Source of the DNA: Elgaria multicarinata webbii
Lineage: Eukaryota; Chordata; Lepidosauria; Squamata; Anguidae
Direction of reading: 5' to 3'
Assembly (NCBI RefSeq): GCF_023053635.1
Contig: NC_086173.1
Location: forward strand, 142,075,197-142,139,196
Length of the DNA: 64,000 bases
Shown here: one piece after another, positions 23,601 to 34,961 of the stretch
Position numbering within the stretch: position 1 is the stretch's first letter
Layout of the letters: each line of letters begins with the position of its first letter
The notes under the pieces: model-generated
The model's input: only the letters and a program-made list of their open reading frames with translations
What the model was told of the DNA's origin: nothing
Databases searched by the model: none
Translations under genes and position numbers: made by a program

Positions 23601-26600
23601 GAAAGCCTAGAAATGTAATTATCTCCATTTAATTGGCATGAAATGTGAGTACTGTTTATAATAATGAGTGGTGAAATATCTCTGCAAGTGGAAAAGTTTC
23701 TTTTCAGAGAGCTGTAAAGAGTTAAAGCTTGGTTACTTTCGGATTTGGGGAGCTGCACAACAGATCTAAGGAAGACTTTCAGGCTATAAATCACAGCGTT
23801 ATCGGAATGCAGAGATAGTAACTAATCATTACCTAGAAGAATTAAATAAATGCATTAAATAACTCACTGAGGCGAAGGAAAGATCAAAAAGTTGGAGCAT
23901 GCAGAATGCATACAGTGTAAACCTCCTGCATGTTTTAACTGTAAGTCACCTTGGGGTCCCTATTTAAGCCAAAAAGCAACTCATACATTTAAAGATTAAT
24001 TAAATAAATAACAATTATAACTATACCTCAGTAACTAAGGTTGCAGCCCTATGCGCACTTACCTGGGGGTAAGTTCCATTGAAGTCAGTGGGACTTACTT
24101 TCAGGTAGTCATGTATGGGATTGTGCAGTTTGATTATTTTTCTTCCAATATGCATCCTTTTGCAGTTAAAGTTTAGTCCTAATCTCCCCCGCCCCCTTCT
24201 CTCTTCCACTCATAGAGGATTGGGAGTTGAAAGCAAACCAGAATTGCAACGAGTCCTGGAGCACCGGCGACGAAACCAGCTGATAAGGCAGAGGAAAGAC
24301 GAAGAAGAGGCACAAAAATTAAAGTCTCCATTTGAGCAAGAGCTCTTGAAGAGGCAACAGAGGCTGGATCAGGTAGAAAACAATACTGTTATATTAAAGC
24401 GATTTAAACACCCACACCCACACAGTGAAGATCAGTCCAGTAGAAAGAGTGTTTTCATAATGCATTTATTATTAGTGATTCTGTGGTGTTATTTGCTAGA
24501 CAAATGGCTTTCAGTTTATTCCCCTCGCAGACTTATGCAGGGCTCTATGCCTGAACAGGGTTTGGAATTAGGGTGATCTACCAACAACCCCAACCCAAGA
24601 CATTTTACAGCCAAAGGCGACGGATAAGATGGCACCCTCTTGCCCATTTCATGTACAGAAGCTGACTGGGCTGCTAGCTGAATCTTAATCCATTTGGCAG
24701 CAAAAAAAGAGGTCAATAGACCCGAATTTCAGCATCCAATTCGGCAGGGCAGGGGACAGCCCCCAGTGGGTTCCTGGGGGTGGGAATTGGGCCCTGGATG
24801 TTGCCTGCTCCTGCCTTAAAGAAACACATTCTCAGAGGTCACAAAATAACTCCAATATCTTTGCAGTGCTTTCAGTACCCAACGAAAGCTGTATCTTTCT
24901 GATTGTAGAACATCCCGAGCTGCCAGTCTCTTTGAGGATGGCCATTTGAGCAGGTGTAAACACACCCAAGCGAATGGCAGGGGACTTCACAAGAGCTGCC
25001 AGCTTCTGCAGCCTTTGCAAATAATCAGATTATGATGCAATATATGCTCATTTGTTGCATAAGAACTGGACACTTTCTTTCAAGGAAGTGCATCTATTAT
25101 TTTTTGAAATACTGCATTTCCTCCAAATTCAAATTGGAATGTATTTTTGCTGGGAAACTTACCATTCTTTTCCCCAGCCCAAGTATGAGGACTATTGGTG
25201 TTTGGAGAGCTGTACGGAATGTGATCATGCGTTCATCCCATTCACTTATCGGATAGCACCAGGGCTGGTCCAAGGATAGGTATGGTTGGACACCTGCCAA
25301 GGGCCCACACCCCAGCAGGGTCCCATTGACAACAGCGCTCTAGAGCTGCTTCTGCTCTTCACCATTACAACCTGCTTGTTCACCTGCCTCTCGCTCTGGC
25401 CTAGGCGTTGGTGAGAAAGAGGATGAGCAGATGTCACACTGCCTACTTGCTCCCTGTTTTTCTGCCCACTGAGAAGCAAGTAGTAGCAATGAGGAGGAGG
25501 AGGAGCAACAGGGACTGGTGACAATGGTGGTGAGAAGGTACACTCACTGACAGAGGAGTTTTATTGAAAGGCCCTTACTCAAGAGCCCTCAAAAACCAGG
25601 AGCCGGCACTGGATAATGCTCATGACATCAGTAACGGTGATGAACCTTGTAGGTTCTGCTCAAACCATGTCATGATGTGGCCCCAACACTACCACGCATA
25701 TGCCTGGGTGACGATAATATCTTGCCTATAAGCTAAGCCTAAGGAAGCCTCTTGTCAGGTTTTTCCCCCATCTCTGCCACCCCTGTTAGCTAGATTTTCC
25801 CATAGGACTTTAGCTGGGCTGGCTGCCAAGATATCAGCCTCGAAACGTGTCAGTTCCCGTTCTTAAGCGCATCTGTTATACACCAATTGGCCGGGAATGG
25901 TGGAAGTCGTAGTCCAACACAACTGGAGGAGCCCAGGTTGGAAAAGCAGAACTAAGCCCTTCTCTTCTTGGGGTGCTTGGTTACACGTCAGCCTTTTTTT
26001 CAAAGAGGAGGGAACCAGCGCAACTGCTCCCCCTCCTTCCACCACCACCACCACCCCTTGCTTATAAAGGGTGCCACCGGACCAGGAACAGTATCAGCTT
26101 GGCCTACTCCTGTGTCTATTTTATTTATTTCTGTATCTTTAAGAGCAACTTGATCTGAAGAAATCACAATGCAACACTTTTCATGGTGTGGAGAGCACAG
26201 CACAGAGAGCAGCATTATAGGCAGGAAGCCTGTATACATCAGTTGCTGGGGAACCTGGGTGGGAGGATGCTGTTGCACCTGTGTCCTGCTTCTGGGTCAC
26301 ACCCTGTGTGAATGGAATGCTGGATTAAATGGACCTTTGGTCTGATCCAGCAGAGCTCTTCTTATGTTCTTATTATCAGCTGCCATGTTTGCAAATCAAA
26401 CTGTTGTTAAAACCATAGGAGCAATGGCCAGTAAAAAAGAAAAAAGAAAAGAAAAAAGAAAAGTTGGCAACCCCAGCACTCAGATTACAGAGGGGCAAGG
26501 GTTGGGTTGGTTACCCTATCTTTTTCAATAGCCCCCTTATTAGGCAACAGGGGGCATAATTTGAATAAAATTGGAAGTAGTCCAGGGGTTGGGTGTGTGG

Positions 26601-28282
26601 ATTTTATTAAAGACCCCCTAACTTTCCTTCATAATTCAAGCACAGGACAACCCCAGTCCATGTCTAAGTATTGTATGCTATTACTTTTATGCAAGTCTCC
26701 AGCAAAATCCCACAAGCTCCCAACTAATGATCTGGATAAAGCCTTACAATCCGTGATCTGCCTTCTGTAAAGTGATTGCAGCCACAGGATTCCTAAACTC
26801 CTGCCTGGGCAGCTGAGTGGCTGCATTTTCTATCATTACTTAATCCCCAATTTTATGCCCCTTACAAGCCCTTAAATCCTATTGAAGTCACTGAGAGCTC
26901 TAAGACTGTAAACAGCTTCAGGTTTTCAGGTTTGCAATCCGCCTGACAGAATAGGTAGGTAGGAAACCAAAGTGTTGCCCATTATGCTTTTACTGGATAA
27001 AGATCTTAATTAATCTTTTTGTTAAACCTCTGCACACATCTCCTGAAGGCGCAATTATTATCAACATGTTTCCACATTCCTTCATTCTTGTTTTCATTAA
27101 TATAGGCAGATTCCTTCTCTCATCCTATCTAATTGCAGACACTTCCAAACAATGCAAGACAAGTTGTGCTGAATTGAATGCAGTTAAGCTGCAGTTAAGC
27201 TCTTTCATTAAAAGACATACCTCCAGACCATGTAAACCAAATGCTCTCATCCCTAGGAGTTTAATTAAGAGGTTCTTAACTTTCTTCTTCTTTTCCTTTA
27301 TTGCCTCCTAATTATTCTGATTATTCATTATCATTGTCGAAACTCAACCTGATTTTAGTCATTTCCAAAATGAGATCACAGCATTACCAAGACAAGCAAA
27401 TACAGGATCCAAAGATCTTTTTTATTAAGAACATTAAGTGGCTGCCATTCATTTTAAAAAGAGGAGCGTGTGATACAAGATGGTACAAGAATGAGATTTC
27501 AGATTAGGAGAGCTCCAAATGCAATCTTTCCCGGTACATTCAAAGACTAGGTTTGCACAATTAAACAACCCATGGTTTGTTAACCTTGAGTTGTTTGGGA
27601 GCACGTGGAAGCGAATGAGCGTACTGGGTTCTGACTGCTTGCAAGTTTCCAGGGCACCAAACAACCCAGGGATGCTTTGCCCCTAGGTTGTTTTCCATGA
27701 CAACCAAACCCTGAACTCTAAGCCACTAACCCTTTTGCAGCAAATGGTTAGTGAGCATGTTTAAACCATGGTTATGTAGAAACCATGGTTAGGAATGGTT
27801 CACATGACACGCTAAGCTACGGTTCACGTGACACTCTAAGCCATAATGTTTCGCTCCAAATGTTTAACCACCGTGGCTTAGTGTCTTTTCTGAACAGGGT
27901 CAATGAAAGCAAACAAGCAATTCTAAACCATGGTTTGCCTGTCATATCTTTGGAACCTTAAATTATGATTTGGGTTTTCAACCAAACAACAGTTGTTTTG
28001 GAGTGATGTCTGAGCTGTGCCATAGATATGCCTCCTAAGTGACATGTCTCATAACCTGTGTTAACCTCCCAGAAAAGCACCAGCCTCTGTCATTTTCTGT
28101 AGCAAACTCAATTTTGTTAGAATTTCGCCAATACCTGAAAATATGTCTATTATTTCCTGCCTTTCTTCTATTAGTTGGAAAAGGAACATGAGAAGCAAGA
28201 AGAGTATGCACCTGAATTTATTAAAGTCAAAGAAAACCTGAGGAGGACATCAACACTCACTGGAGCAGAAAAGGTCACATAG
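17489..28282 (+). CDS. FAM107A: FAM107A (actin-associated stress-response protein), complete coding region in 3 exons
   Basis: The spliced coding exons 17489-17658, 24216-24372 and 28175-28282 total 435 nt, giving 144 residues plus stop, the same length as human FAM107A. The product starts [14 protein letters not shown] and carries the family blocks [52 protein letters not shown] and [18 protein letters not shown]. The middle part is charged and helical and probably forms a coiled coil. The start MYSEIQRER separates it from the paralogue FAM107B, which begins MAEPDYIED. The family (DRR1/TU3A, DUF1151) is known as a stress- and glucocorticoid-induced protein that binds actin and acts at the cytoskeleton, synapse and nucleus. 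The next gene on the same strand is ACOX2, as in human 3p14. Any 5' non-coding exon lies further upstream and was not found. Confidence 0.95.
17762..18430 (-). mobile_element. L2-like LINE, ORF2 C-terminus and 3' end (second subfamily)
   Basis: The minus strand carries a 151-codon open frame with [20 protein letters not shown] and [20 protein letters not shown], the L2 C-terminal domain. The 3' end is 'tttatatagcaccatcaatg' with an (ATT)n tail. It lies inside FAM107A intron 1. Confidence 0.75.
18732..18858. repeat. hAT-like MITE with perfect 8-bp target duplication
   Basis: TIRs 'cagccttctccaacctg' / 'caggttggggagaggctg'. Flanked by 'ccttaaaa' at 18724-18731 and 18859-18866. 127 bp, so the hAT assignment is well supported. 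Confidence 0.85.
18998..19317. repeat. hAT-like palindromic MITE ('tagggtgaccatatg' family)
   Basis: Complete 320-bp copy from 'tagggtgaccatatgaaaag' to 'catatggtcaccct a'. 'agttaag' repeats on both flanks (18991-18997, 19318-19324). Confidence 0.85.
19331..19660. repeat. TIR element ('gagcttttctacatga' family), complete ends
   Basis: Left 'gagcttttctatataatgca', right 'tctcatgtagaaaagctt', inverted. Contains 'cgctacagcacagtgccacc', related to 9895. Confidence 0.6.
19837..20199. repeat. hAT-like TIR element ('cagtggtgcagc' ends)
   Basis: Starts 'cagtggtgcagcgagg', ends 'tttgctgcaccactg'. Subterminal 'aaagtccagggccc' and 'gaagtccagggtc'. A related element is at 30686-30870. Confidence 0.6.
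20280..20421. repeat. Short foldback MITE ('ggcc.tagctagacc' ends)
   Basis: 'ggccttagctagaccgaagg' is inverted as 'ggcctggtctagccatggcc'. Between them are 'atcccagg' repeats. Confidence 0.55.
20422..21545. other. No feature recognised (FAM107A intron)
   Basis: A degraded right end of the 'tagggtgaccatatg' MITE may lie at about 20800-20865. Otherwise nothing I can support. Confidence 0.35.
21551..21665 (-). mobile_element. CR1 LINE 3' end, short
   Basis: CR1 terminal octamers 'tcatagaatcatagaatagc' and the following 3' end in reverse. Truncated after 'ttgtccagctg'. Confidence 0.85.
22095..22510 (+). repeat. Unclassified interspersed repeat (mate of 5005-5500)
   Basis: Order of shared blocks: 'ggaggaacagctgag', 'aacaggcagaagc', 'gcataccagctcc', 'gactgtttgttgac', 'cctgcttat'. 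No coding capacity or terminal repeats recognised. Confidence 0.55.
22511..24035. other. No feature recognised (FAM107A intron)
   Basis: Mostly unique AT-rich sequence with a short TG-rich run near 23290-23330. Confidence 0.4.
24042..24128. repeat. Short foldback repeat ('agtaagtcccattga' family)
   Basis: 'ggtaagttccattgaa' and 'tcagtgggacttact' are inverted. Relatives at 3990, 18868, 49945 and 52580. It ends less than 100 bp before FAM107A exon 2. Confidence 0.6.
24216..24372 (+). CDS. FAM107A: FAM107A second coding exon
   Basis: The acceptor 'catag' at 24211-24215 follows a long C/T tract. The first base completes an Arg codon, giving [20 protein letters not shown], which matches the human ...RRGLGVDSKPELQ. 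The exon ends at ...RQQRLDQ with donor gtagaa at 24373. This is the basic, helix-rich centre of the protein. Confidence 0.93.
25261..25612 (+). repeat. Interspersed repeat shared with 29325-29672
   Basis: Shares 'agggcccacaccccagcagg' type start, 'acctgcttgttc.cct.cctct' and the end 'gccctcaaaaaccaggagcc'. Fragments also at 15965, 35545 and 59337. Family unknown. Confidence 0.55.
26248..26374 (+). mobile_element. CR1 LINE 3' end (other subfamily)
   Basis: 'gctgttgcacctgtgtcctg', 'gtgtgaatggaatgctgg', 'tttggtctgatccagcag', 'cttcttatgttctt'. Confidence 0.75.
26375..27550. other. No feature recognised (FAM107A intron)
   Basis: A-rich run at 26436-26462. Otherwise unique-looking sequence. Confidence 0.4.
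27555..27960. repeat. Foldback repeat ('aaccatggtttgt / ctaagccatggt' family)
   Basis: Many inverted 'aaccatgg' blocks, 'cacatgacacgctaagc', 'aaatggttagtgagcatg'. The same family is at 55840-56020. Confidence 0.6.
28175..28282 (+). CDS. FAM107A: FAM107A last coding exon
   Basis: The acceptor ttag ends at 28174 after a pyrimidine tract. Translation is [20 protein letters not shown] followed by [15 protein letters not shown] and the stop at 28280-28282. The C-terminus aligns with human ...HAPEFIKVRENLRRIATLT. The reading phase continues from the preceding exon without adjustment. Confidence 0.93.
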   Translation: MEKEHEKQEEYAPEFIKVKENLRRTSTLTGAEKVT

Positions 28283-29320
28283 CAGGCATCAGCCGAGACC
28301 AAAGTAGAAGAGAATCTTCTGCTTGTTTGAATATCTCCATGCTGACGTCTTTGTAAAAGGGTGGACATTAACAGTTATGTCTTTGGGGCTCCTTACTGTT
28401 TATTCATGCTTGCTCCAGTAGAAACTCCAGCGGGGACATTTTCACATCTGGGAAAAAGTAACCGCACACATGAAAATATGTGTGATGTCTTACTAGAAAG
28501 AGTACTTGGATGAGAAAATGATGAGGGAATGTGGAATAACAATAATGATCTCACCTCCCGCTCAAGGACTGGGATGACGTTAGTGCCCGTTCCCATCACT
28601 TATTATTAACCCTTGGCTAACCGTCTGGGACAGAAGCACTTGTGGAGCAGGAGAAGCTGCATGAAGAGGAGGTGGTTAAACGTAAAAATAATGCAACATT
28701 TCTGCTGCTGTCTAGTGCAGCTGAGAGGACTCATGGAGGAGCTTGTTGGAAATCCAGAGGAGAAGGCACGAAGGGAAGATTGCAACAGCAGGGGAAGCGC
28801 TAGCCGCGTCTTAGAGCACACCCGCCTATACTTGCATGATTTGTGCTGTATCTAAGCAACACCGCCAACCAAATGCAATTGTATCAATAGACCACTGGGA
28901 GGTGCGGAAAAATGCTTATTGTGTCTTTTTGTCTAACATTAGGATGTGAGGGCGCTGTGCTGGCTTCAGAGATAAAATGGCACTTAGCATTCCCCTTTGC
29001 AACACATCATCCACTGAGTAGCTGCCTGGCCAGATCGCTAAGAAAAGAGCACACACTGGGATATACCAACTTCCTCTCGGGGTGGGTGGGGTGGGTTTAG
29101 TAATAATTTAACCTATTATTAGCCCCTTGAACAGGCTTCCTGAATTGCCCTGAAGTCTTTGTACCCACAGGGGAGCTGGGAAAGCTTCCATTACTGGACT
29201 GCAAACAGAGGACAAAAACATCAGAGGACAACCCAGAAAAAGCTGGAACACAGCGGACTCTCTAGAAGCTTCATAATTAGTGGATGACCAAAGCATGGCA
29301 AATCCACAGAAAAGGTCTAG
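28283..29320 (+). other. FAM107A: Probable FAM107A 3' UTR and downstream flank
   Basis: About 1 kb after the stop codon shows no other gene and no repeat I recognise, so it is the natural place for the 3' UTR. I see no convincing AATAAA poly(A) signal close to the stop. One occurs at about 29771, beyond a repeat, so the 3' end is undetermined. Confidence 0.4.
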
Positions 29321-29324
29321 TGTC

Positions 29325-29672
29325 AGGACCGCCGTCCAGGCTATGCATCATCAGGCATCTGCCGAGGGCCTCCACCCCAGCAGTGCCCCCCTGGGCTTGC
29401 TCCTCGTCTTCATCATTGCAAGCTACTTGTTCGCCTTCCTCTTGCTGTGGCTCAGGCAATGATCACGGTGAAAAGGAGGAGCAAGAGATGCCATTGCCTA
29501 CTTGCTCACTGGCTCTCTGCCTCCAAACAAGCAAGTGGCAGCAATGGTTATAAAAAGGAGGAGGAGGAGGAGCTGGTGACAATGGCAGTGAGAAGGTAGC
29601 ATCACAGGTGGAGGGGGCCTATGGAGGGTGTTTTGCTCAAGGACCCTCAAAAACCTGGAGCCAGCACTGGCC
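29325..29672 (+). repeat. Interspersed repeat (mate of 25261-25612)
   Basis: Blocks in the same order as 25261-25612, ending 'ccctcaaaaacctggagcc'. Confidence 0.55.
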
Positions 29673-30189
29673 AGTGTGCAAGCGACAAAAGAAGCGTACG
29701 GGAGAAGGATGAGGTGCACTGAAGTTGCCTCTGGCCACAAAGGGCCCTGCATGCCTCTTTTAGATGTTTAAATAAACACGTCCGATGAAAACCGGACACT
29801 TCTTTTTAAAGAAACAAACGATCAAATAAAATCTGGGGATCATTATGTTCATAGGAGTACTCCTAGTGGTCATTCTTATGTCAAAAATCCATTTAAAATG
29901 TGGCATAATGGCTGTTATGGACCAGGCTGTTTGCAGTGGGTTACAAGTAAACATGCAACAACTGCAGGATTAGGGGGTGAATTAATGACCACTTTCACTC
30001 TTGGGCAGGACTCAGGGAGAAAGAAGTCAGAATCAGCACCAATGTTTGTCTGACACTCCCTACACCTTTGAATCTTGGAGTGATGTTATACAATGGGTTG
30101 GATCCAGACTTGGTCATACTTAGAACAGGCCTGTTAAAATCCATAGGACTAAGCTCATGATTTCAATGGGTCTATTCCAAGAATAATGT

Positions 30190-30570
30190 AAAGCATTTTT
30201 ATACGAAGCTTTTATTGCACGCTCGTGATTGATCACTCATGGAAGTTTTCAGGTCTTTTACATGACATTGTCAACTTCCAGAGTGTTTCTTGTTCTTTTT
30301 GAGCTTTATCCTGCTTTTTAAAAGATTGGAGATAAGCCAATAACAAACGTTAATGCAAAATAACAGCAGTGTGCAATGATGGCATTGTGCTATAATACAG
30401 CCAATAGATGGTGCTGTATAATGAAACTAAATAGAACGTTGTCAAGAAAGGAAGCTTTCGATTCAAATCACGTGTCCACCATGTAAAGATGCTCATCATA
30501 ATTCCGCAAAGAAACTGGAAGCAGAAAGCCCTGGCAAAGATGTGGGATTATAGCCTAGTGAATCCCTAAA
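30190..30570 (+). repeat. TIR element ('agcttttctacatga' family)
   Basis: 'gaagcttttattgcacgctc', 'actcatggaagttttcaggt', 'ggagataagcc.ataa', 'ggcaaagatgtgggatta'. Collinear with 34447-34803. Confidence 0.6.
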
Positions 30571-30685
30571 TCTGGAGCCAACCCATAATCCAAAAAAGAC
30601 AAGTCACAACAGCTTTCTTGCTTCACAGCATACGTAACAGACTAAGGGCATCCCTTCAATTAGGAAAGGTGAAGAAGATGGCAAA

Positions 30686-30870
30686 CAGTGGTGTCATCAG
30701 GGCACGGCTACAAGGTAGAAAACCAAAGCCCCAGTCACCCAAATGAGCTGGAGGGCCCTCAAATGCAACAGGGCAGGTTGGTGAAGTAACATATATTGTC
30801 ATCTGCAGAGCCCCACCCCCTTCCATGAGACCGTTAGGTCCAGAGTCTAAAATCACAACTGCACTATTTT
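30686..30870. repeat. hAT-like TIR element related to 19837-20199
   Basis: Start 'cagtggtgtcatcaggg', end 'aggtccagagtctaaaatca'. The subterminal end is shared with 20165-20185. Confidence 0.45.
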
Positions 30871-30919
30871 GTCATTTGAATTTATTCATTATATTTCTTC
30901 ACCATGCTGAGGTTCTATT

Positions 30920-32475
30920 TACATACTTTGAGGTCATCATGGGTTGTCTGAGCTGGCGGAGGCAGTCTCGAGTGTGGTGTTGGAGGAACCCAGGACGTTG
31001 GTTCTGGGCGACTTCAACTTTCATGCTGAGGCTGTCTCTGGGGCCTCCATGACAACCATTGGGCTGTCTCAGTTTGTCATTGGCCCAACACATAAAGCAG
31101 GGCATACCCTTGATTTGGTTTTTGCTCCAAGCTGTGAGATGGATAGTCTGAAGATTGGGGGGGTCCAAGTAACCCCATTGTCATGGTCAGACCATTTCTT
31201 GGTGAGATTTGAACTCACGGCGTTACTACCCTCCTGCAAGGGTGAGGGACCCATTCGGATGGTCCGCCCCAGGAGACTGATGGAATCCAATGGATTTCTG
31301 AATGCTCTTGGGGATTTTCCAGTGGAGAGAGCTGGTGATCCAGCTGAGGCCCTAGCCTTACTGTGGAATAGTGAGATGCAGAGGGCCATCGACTTGATTG
31401 CACCTGAGTGTCCTCTCCGTCGTTGGGAGCGGTCATTAGGGGATTTGGAGCTAAATGCCATCAATACGCGGATGACACGCAGCTCTATCTCCCTGTGACA
31501 ACTGAATCAGTTGAGACTGTGCAGGTCCTGGACCAGTGCCTAGACTCAGTAATGGGCTGGATGAGGGCCAATAAACTGAGACTAAATCCTGGCAAGATGG
31601 AAGCCCTGTGGGTGAGTGGTTCCCGAGTCCGGGAGACAGGCTCATTGCCTGTTCTGGATGGGGTTGCTCTGCCTCTGAAAGAACAGGTTCGTAGTTTGGG
31701 GGTACACTTAGACCCATTTCTGTCGTTGGAGGCTCAAGTAGCCGGCACGGCTCGGAGTGCCTTTTACCATCTTCGGTTGGTTCGCCAACTACGGCCTCTC
31801 CTGGACAGGGATAGCTTGGCCACGGTGGTACAGGCATTGGTAACCCCAAGATTGGATTACTGCAACGTGCTCTATGTGGGGCTGCCCTTGAAGCTGCTCC
31901 GGAAGCTGGAGCTAGTGCAGAATGCTGCAGCTCGGCTGTTGTCCGGAGCTGCCCCTTTCCAGCATGTAACTCCTCTGCTGAGGGAACTGCACTGGCTGCC
32001 TATTCACTACCGGGCCAGGTTTAAGGTTCTTGTACTTGTGTACAAAGCCCTAAACAACTTGGGACCAGGATACCTGAGAGAGCGCCTTCTCCCTTGCCAA
32101 CCTGCCCGGTCACTGAGGTCATCCGAGGGCCTGCTCCTGGTGGTTCCACCTAGATCCATCCTCCGATTGGAATCCACCAGGGGAAGAGTCTTCAGCGTGG
32201 TGGCGCCCCTCCTGTGGAATTCCCTGCCTCTGGAGGTCAGGCAGGCGCCAACCTTGTACTCCTTTCGGCGCCTCCTGAAAACATCTTTATTCCAAGAAGC
32301 CTTTCTTTAACATGCAGCCTTGGATTTCTGTGTTGTTGTTGTTTTGCTTCTTTTTAAATTTTGTTTTAACTGTTTTATTCTGTTTTTATTTTCATTTTAC
32401 CTTGTACACCGCTCCGAAATTTTTTCAATGAGGAGCGGTATATAAATATTCTAAATAAATAAATAAATAAATAAA
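30920..32475 (+). mobile_element. L2-clade LINE, internally deleted (endonuclease end joined to late RT)
   Basis: 30944-31440 encodes the C-terminal endonuclease (VLGDFNFHAEA, LSWSDHFLVRFEL). At about 31440 it jumps to the RT catalytic box (CHQYADDTQLYLPVTTESVE) and continues to the L2 C-terminus (PLLRELHWLPIHYRARFKVL, SVVAPLLWNSLPLEVRQAPT). The RT palm before the YADD box is absent and the two parts are in different frames. The 3' end is 'gagcggtatataaatattct' with an (AATA)n tail. It cannot be autonomous. Confidence 0.85.
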
Positions 32476-32564
32476 TCTCTGTGGCAGACATACTGGCGTA
32501 TCAAACACTGGTTCAGCTGTCAGCCTTAGCCCTCGTTGCCATGCTTCAGGCTAGGGCCCTGCCA

Positions 32565-32890
32565 TTTTATTTATTTATTTATTTACTATATTTATATACC
32601 ACTCATTCAAAATTTTGGAGCGGTGTACAAGATAAAATAAAAACACATTAAAATAGATTTTTAAAAGAAGCAAAATGCAAAGTGAACCGTGGCTGGTCAT
32701 CAAGGGAAGTCTTCCTGGAGCAAGGACATTTTCAGGAGGCACTGAAAGGAATACGAAGTCCATGCCTGCCTGACCTCCAGAGGGAGGGAATCCGATAGGA
32801 GGGGGGCCACCACGCTGAAGGCTCTTCCCCTAGTGGACTCCAATCGGAGGATGGGTCTATGTGAAATCACCAGGAGCACGCCCGCTGATT
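32565..32890 (-). mobile_element. L2-clade LINE 3' end
   Basis: (TTTA)n, 'tttatataccactcattcaa' and 'ggagcggtgtacaagataaa', the reverse of the 30920-32475 subfamily tail. Lies about 90 bp downstream in opposite orientation. Confidence 0.8.
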
Positions 32891-33181
32891 ACCTCTTTTT
32901 AACTTTTTTAGAGGCTCATCTTTCACCTTATTAAAAAGAAACGAGAGAGGGGGGAGGGAGATTTGCTGCATCACAGACTATGAGCAAAAGGTGCTCTCCA
33001 AAGGTGCATCTTTCCCTTTCAAGCCACACTATAAAACCTGTACAACCATTTCTGAAGAGCTTGCCGTGGGCCAGAAGCAGTATATGCCAAAACAGATGTG
33101 ATTAGGGTGTTTTGTGATTGGATCTCCTGAGAATCTATCTATTTATCTATCAATCCATTTATCCAGGGAAGCAGATTTATC

Positions 33182-33398
33182 TTAACATTAGGTGAAATTT
33201 CCTAACACTGAGAGCTGTCCAGAAGTGGAACAGATGGCCTTGGGAGGTGGTGAGTTCTCCTTCCCTGGGGGTATTTCAGCAGAGGCTGGACAGCCATCTG
33301 TTACACATGCTGAAATTGCACCCTGCAGTGCAGAGCTGGCATTGAGCGGGGGTTGGACTAAATGATCTCTGAGGTCTTCCAATTCTATGATTCTATCT
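33182..33398 (+). mobile_element. CR1 LINE 3' end
   Basis: 'ggagctgtc.agaagtggaac' equivalent, 'gaggctggacagccatctg', 'gggttggactaaatgatctc', 'ccaattctatgattctat' terminal octamer. Confidence 0.85.
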
Positions 33399-33399
33399 A

Positions 33400-34440
33400 A
33401 TGTTAGAGCAACCACAGAGATCTTTTGGTTTCATCCCTTTTGCTCCCGTGCTCTCTCTACAAAATCCCTTCCAATCTGCTGTTACCCAATTGAGATACTG
33501 TGTTGTATTTTTATCCCATCCCAATCCCACCCCCAGCAGCAAGCCTAATATCTTGGAGGAGAAGCATATTGTACAGCTGTTCTGTCTTTTCCTCAATAGC
33601 AGAGTTCTTGTGGAAGGGAAAAATATGAAATAAATTGTAGGAAAGCACAAGAGGAACACAAGTGAAATACAACAATATCTGGACGTCTTGTAAAATTCCG
33701 TGGAAGAGATAGGGCGATTGCATGATTAAAGCCTCATCCCAAAGTCTCTAGAATCATGGATTTCTCATATTATGTCTATTTTGGGGGTTGTGTGTTTGTT
33801 AAAAAGATTCTATATTTCTTTACAAGGCAGCCCTACATGTGTGCAGTAGTCCCAATCCAGATCAGGGTCCCACACAGTTATTTTTAAAATAAAAAAAAGA
33901 GAGGCTACATGTTGTACCCAATGATATCATTCCACCGCTGGAAGCAATTCTATCAGTGGAGCCAGGAGGGGGTAATTCCCCTTCCCCAAAGCCCCCACCA
34001 CACTCTCAGGACCTACTCCGGAGGGCTGGGAAATCCTTCAGAGCAGATTTTCAGGCAGCTCAAAAGTCTGCAGAGGGGAGGAGAGAGGGAGGAAGTCCTG
34101 ACATCCTAGTGGACTTCCGCTAGTACGACGTTGAATATATCTCTGTGTATTAACATATTGACCCAGTTCACACAATCAGTGCAGCTGAATCAAGCCACTG
34201 CAGTTTGCTACAGCCACCATGTCTGCCGAGCACCTGCTGGCCAGATTTCCCTAATTACCCACACCAGGGCAGCATGTTGTGTTGTCCAAACCTGGGCAGT
34301 ATGGCTTGTGGGCAGTAACCCAACAACAGCCCATGGGTTATTGTTTCAGCTTTGGTGATCATGTGAACCAGGCAACTGTGTAGTGTAGCCTTCAGGTTAC
34401 AGGGCTGGAAAGATCCCTTCCTGACAGTCGCTGCCACTTG
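33400..34440. other. No feature recognised
   Basis: Unique-looking sequence. The short frames here have no family resemblance. Confidence 0.4.
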
Positions 34441-34446
34441 GAGCCT

Positions 34447-34803
34447 TTCTTTTATTGTGTGCTCGTGATTCCTCCCTCAAGGTGATTTGCGGGTCCTTTA
34501 TTCAACATCCTCCTCCTCCAGAGTCTCTCCTGTGCTTTGCAAGTCTTATCACCATTTTTTTTTTCCTAATGAGGAAAGTCTGGTATTTTTCTCAATGGCG
34601 TTATAGAAGCCTCATGTATTTGCACACTTCCCCTATACCGTATCACTACCAAGTGTTTGTGTAGAGGAACATGTAGAAAGGCACAGAAAGAAAGGGGGGA
34701 AACCCACAAAAAAGGGTAAAGGAGCTGATTTTAATCCTGCAAAGAATCTGGAAGTGGAACCCTCGGTAAAGATGTAGGTTAAAAGCCTCATGTAGAAAAG
34801 TTC
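34447..34803 (+). repeat. TIR element ('agcttttctacatga' family)
   Basis: 'cttttattgtgtgctcgtga' at the left, 'aaagcctcatgtagaaaagt' at the right. About 350 bp, collinear with 30190-30570. Confidence 0.65.
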
Positions 34804-34858
34804 TTGGAATAGTCCATACTGGGCGAGATGAGTATTTGGCTAGTCTGAAGGCACAATC

Positions 34859-34961
34859 CTACGTATGTTTAGACAGAAAAAAGGCCTGCAAGTCATACTG
34901 GCTGAGGAGTGCTGGGAGCTATAGGACATTTTTCTGTCTAAACATGCATGGGATTGCAGTT
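34859..34961. repeat. Foldback MITE ('gcacaatcctatgcatg' family)
   Basis: 'aggcacaatcctacgtatg' inverted as 'catgcatgggattgca', with the core 'gctgggagctataggac'. Confidence 0.75.

Noticed and set aside
25968-26158. His/Pro-rich frames (HHHHHP, PPPPPP)
   Set aside because: They come from a short CCA-type simple repeat read in two frames.
28606-28855. GC-richer frame downstream of FAM107A as an extra exon
   Set aside because: FAM107A ends with a proper C-terminus and stop at 28282. The segment is better taken as 3' UTR or flank.
31408-32310. 300-codon frame as a host gene
   Set aside because: It is the C-terminal half of an L2 ORF2 with the LINE 3' UTR and tail immediately following.
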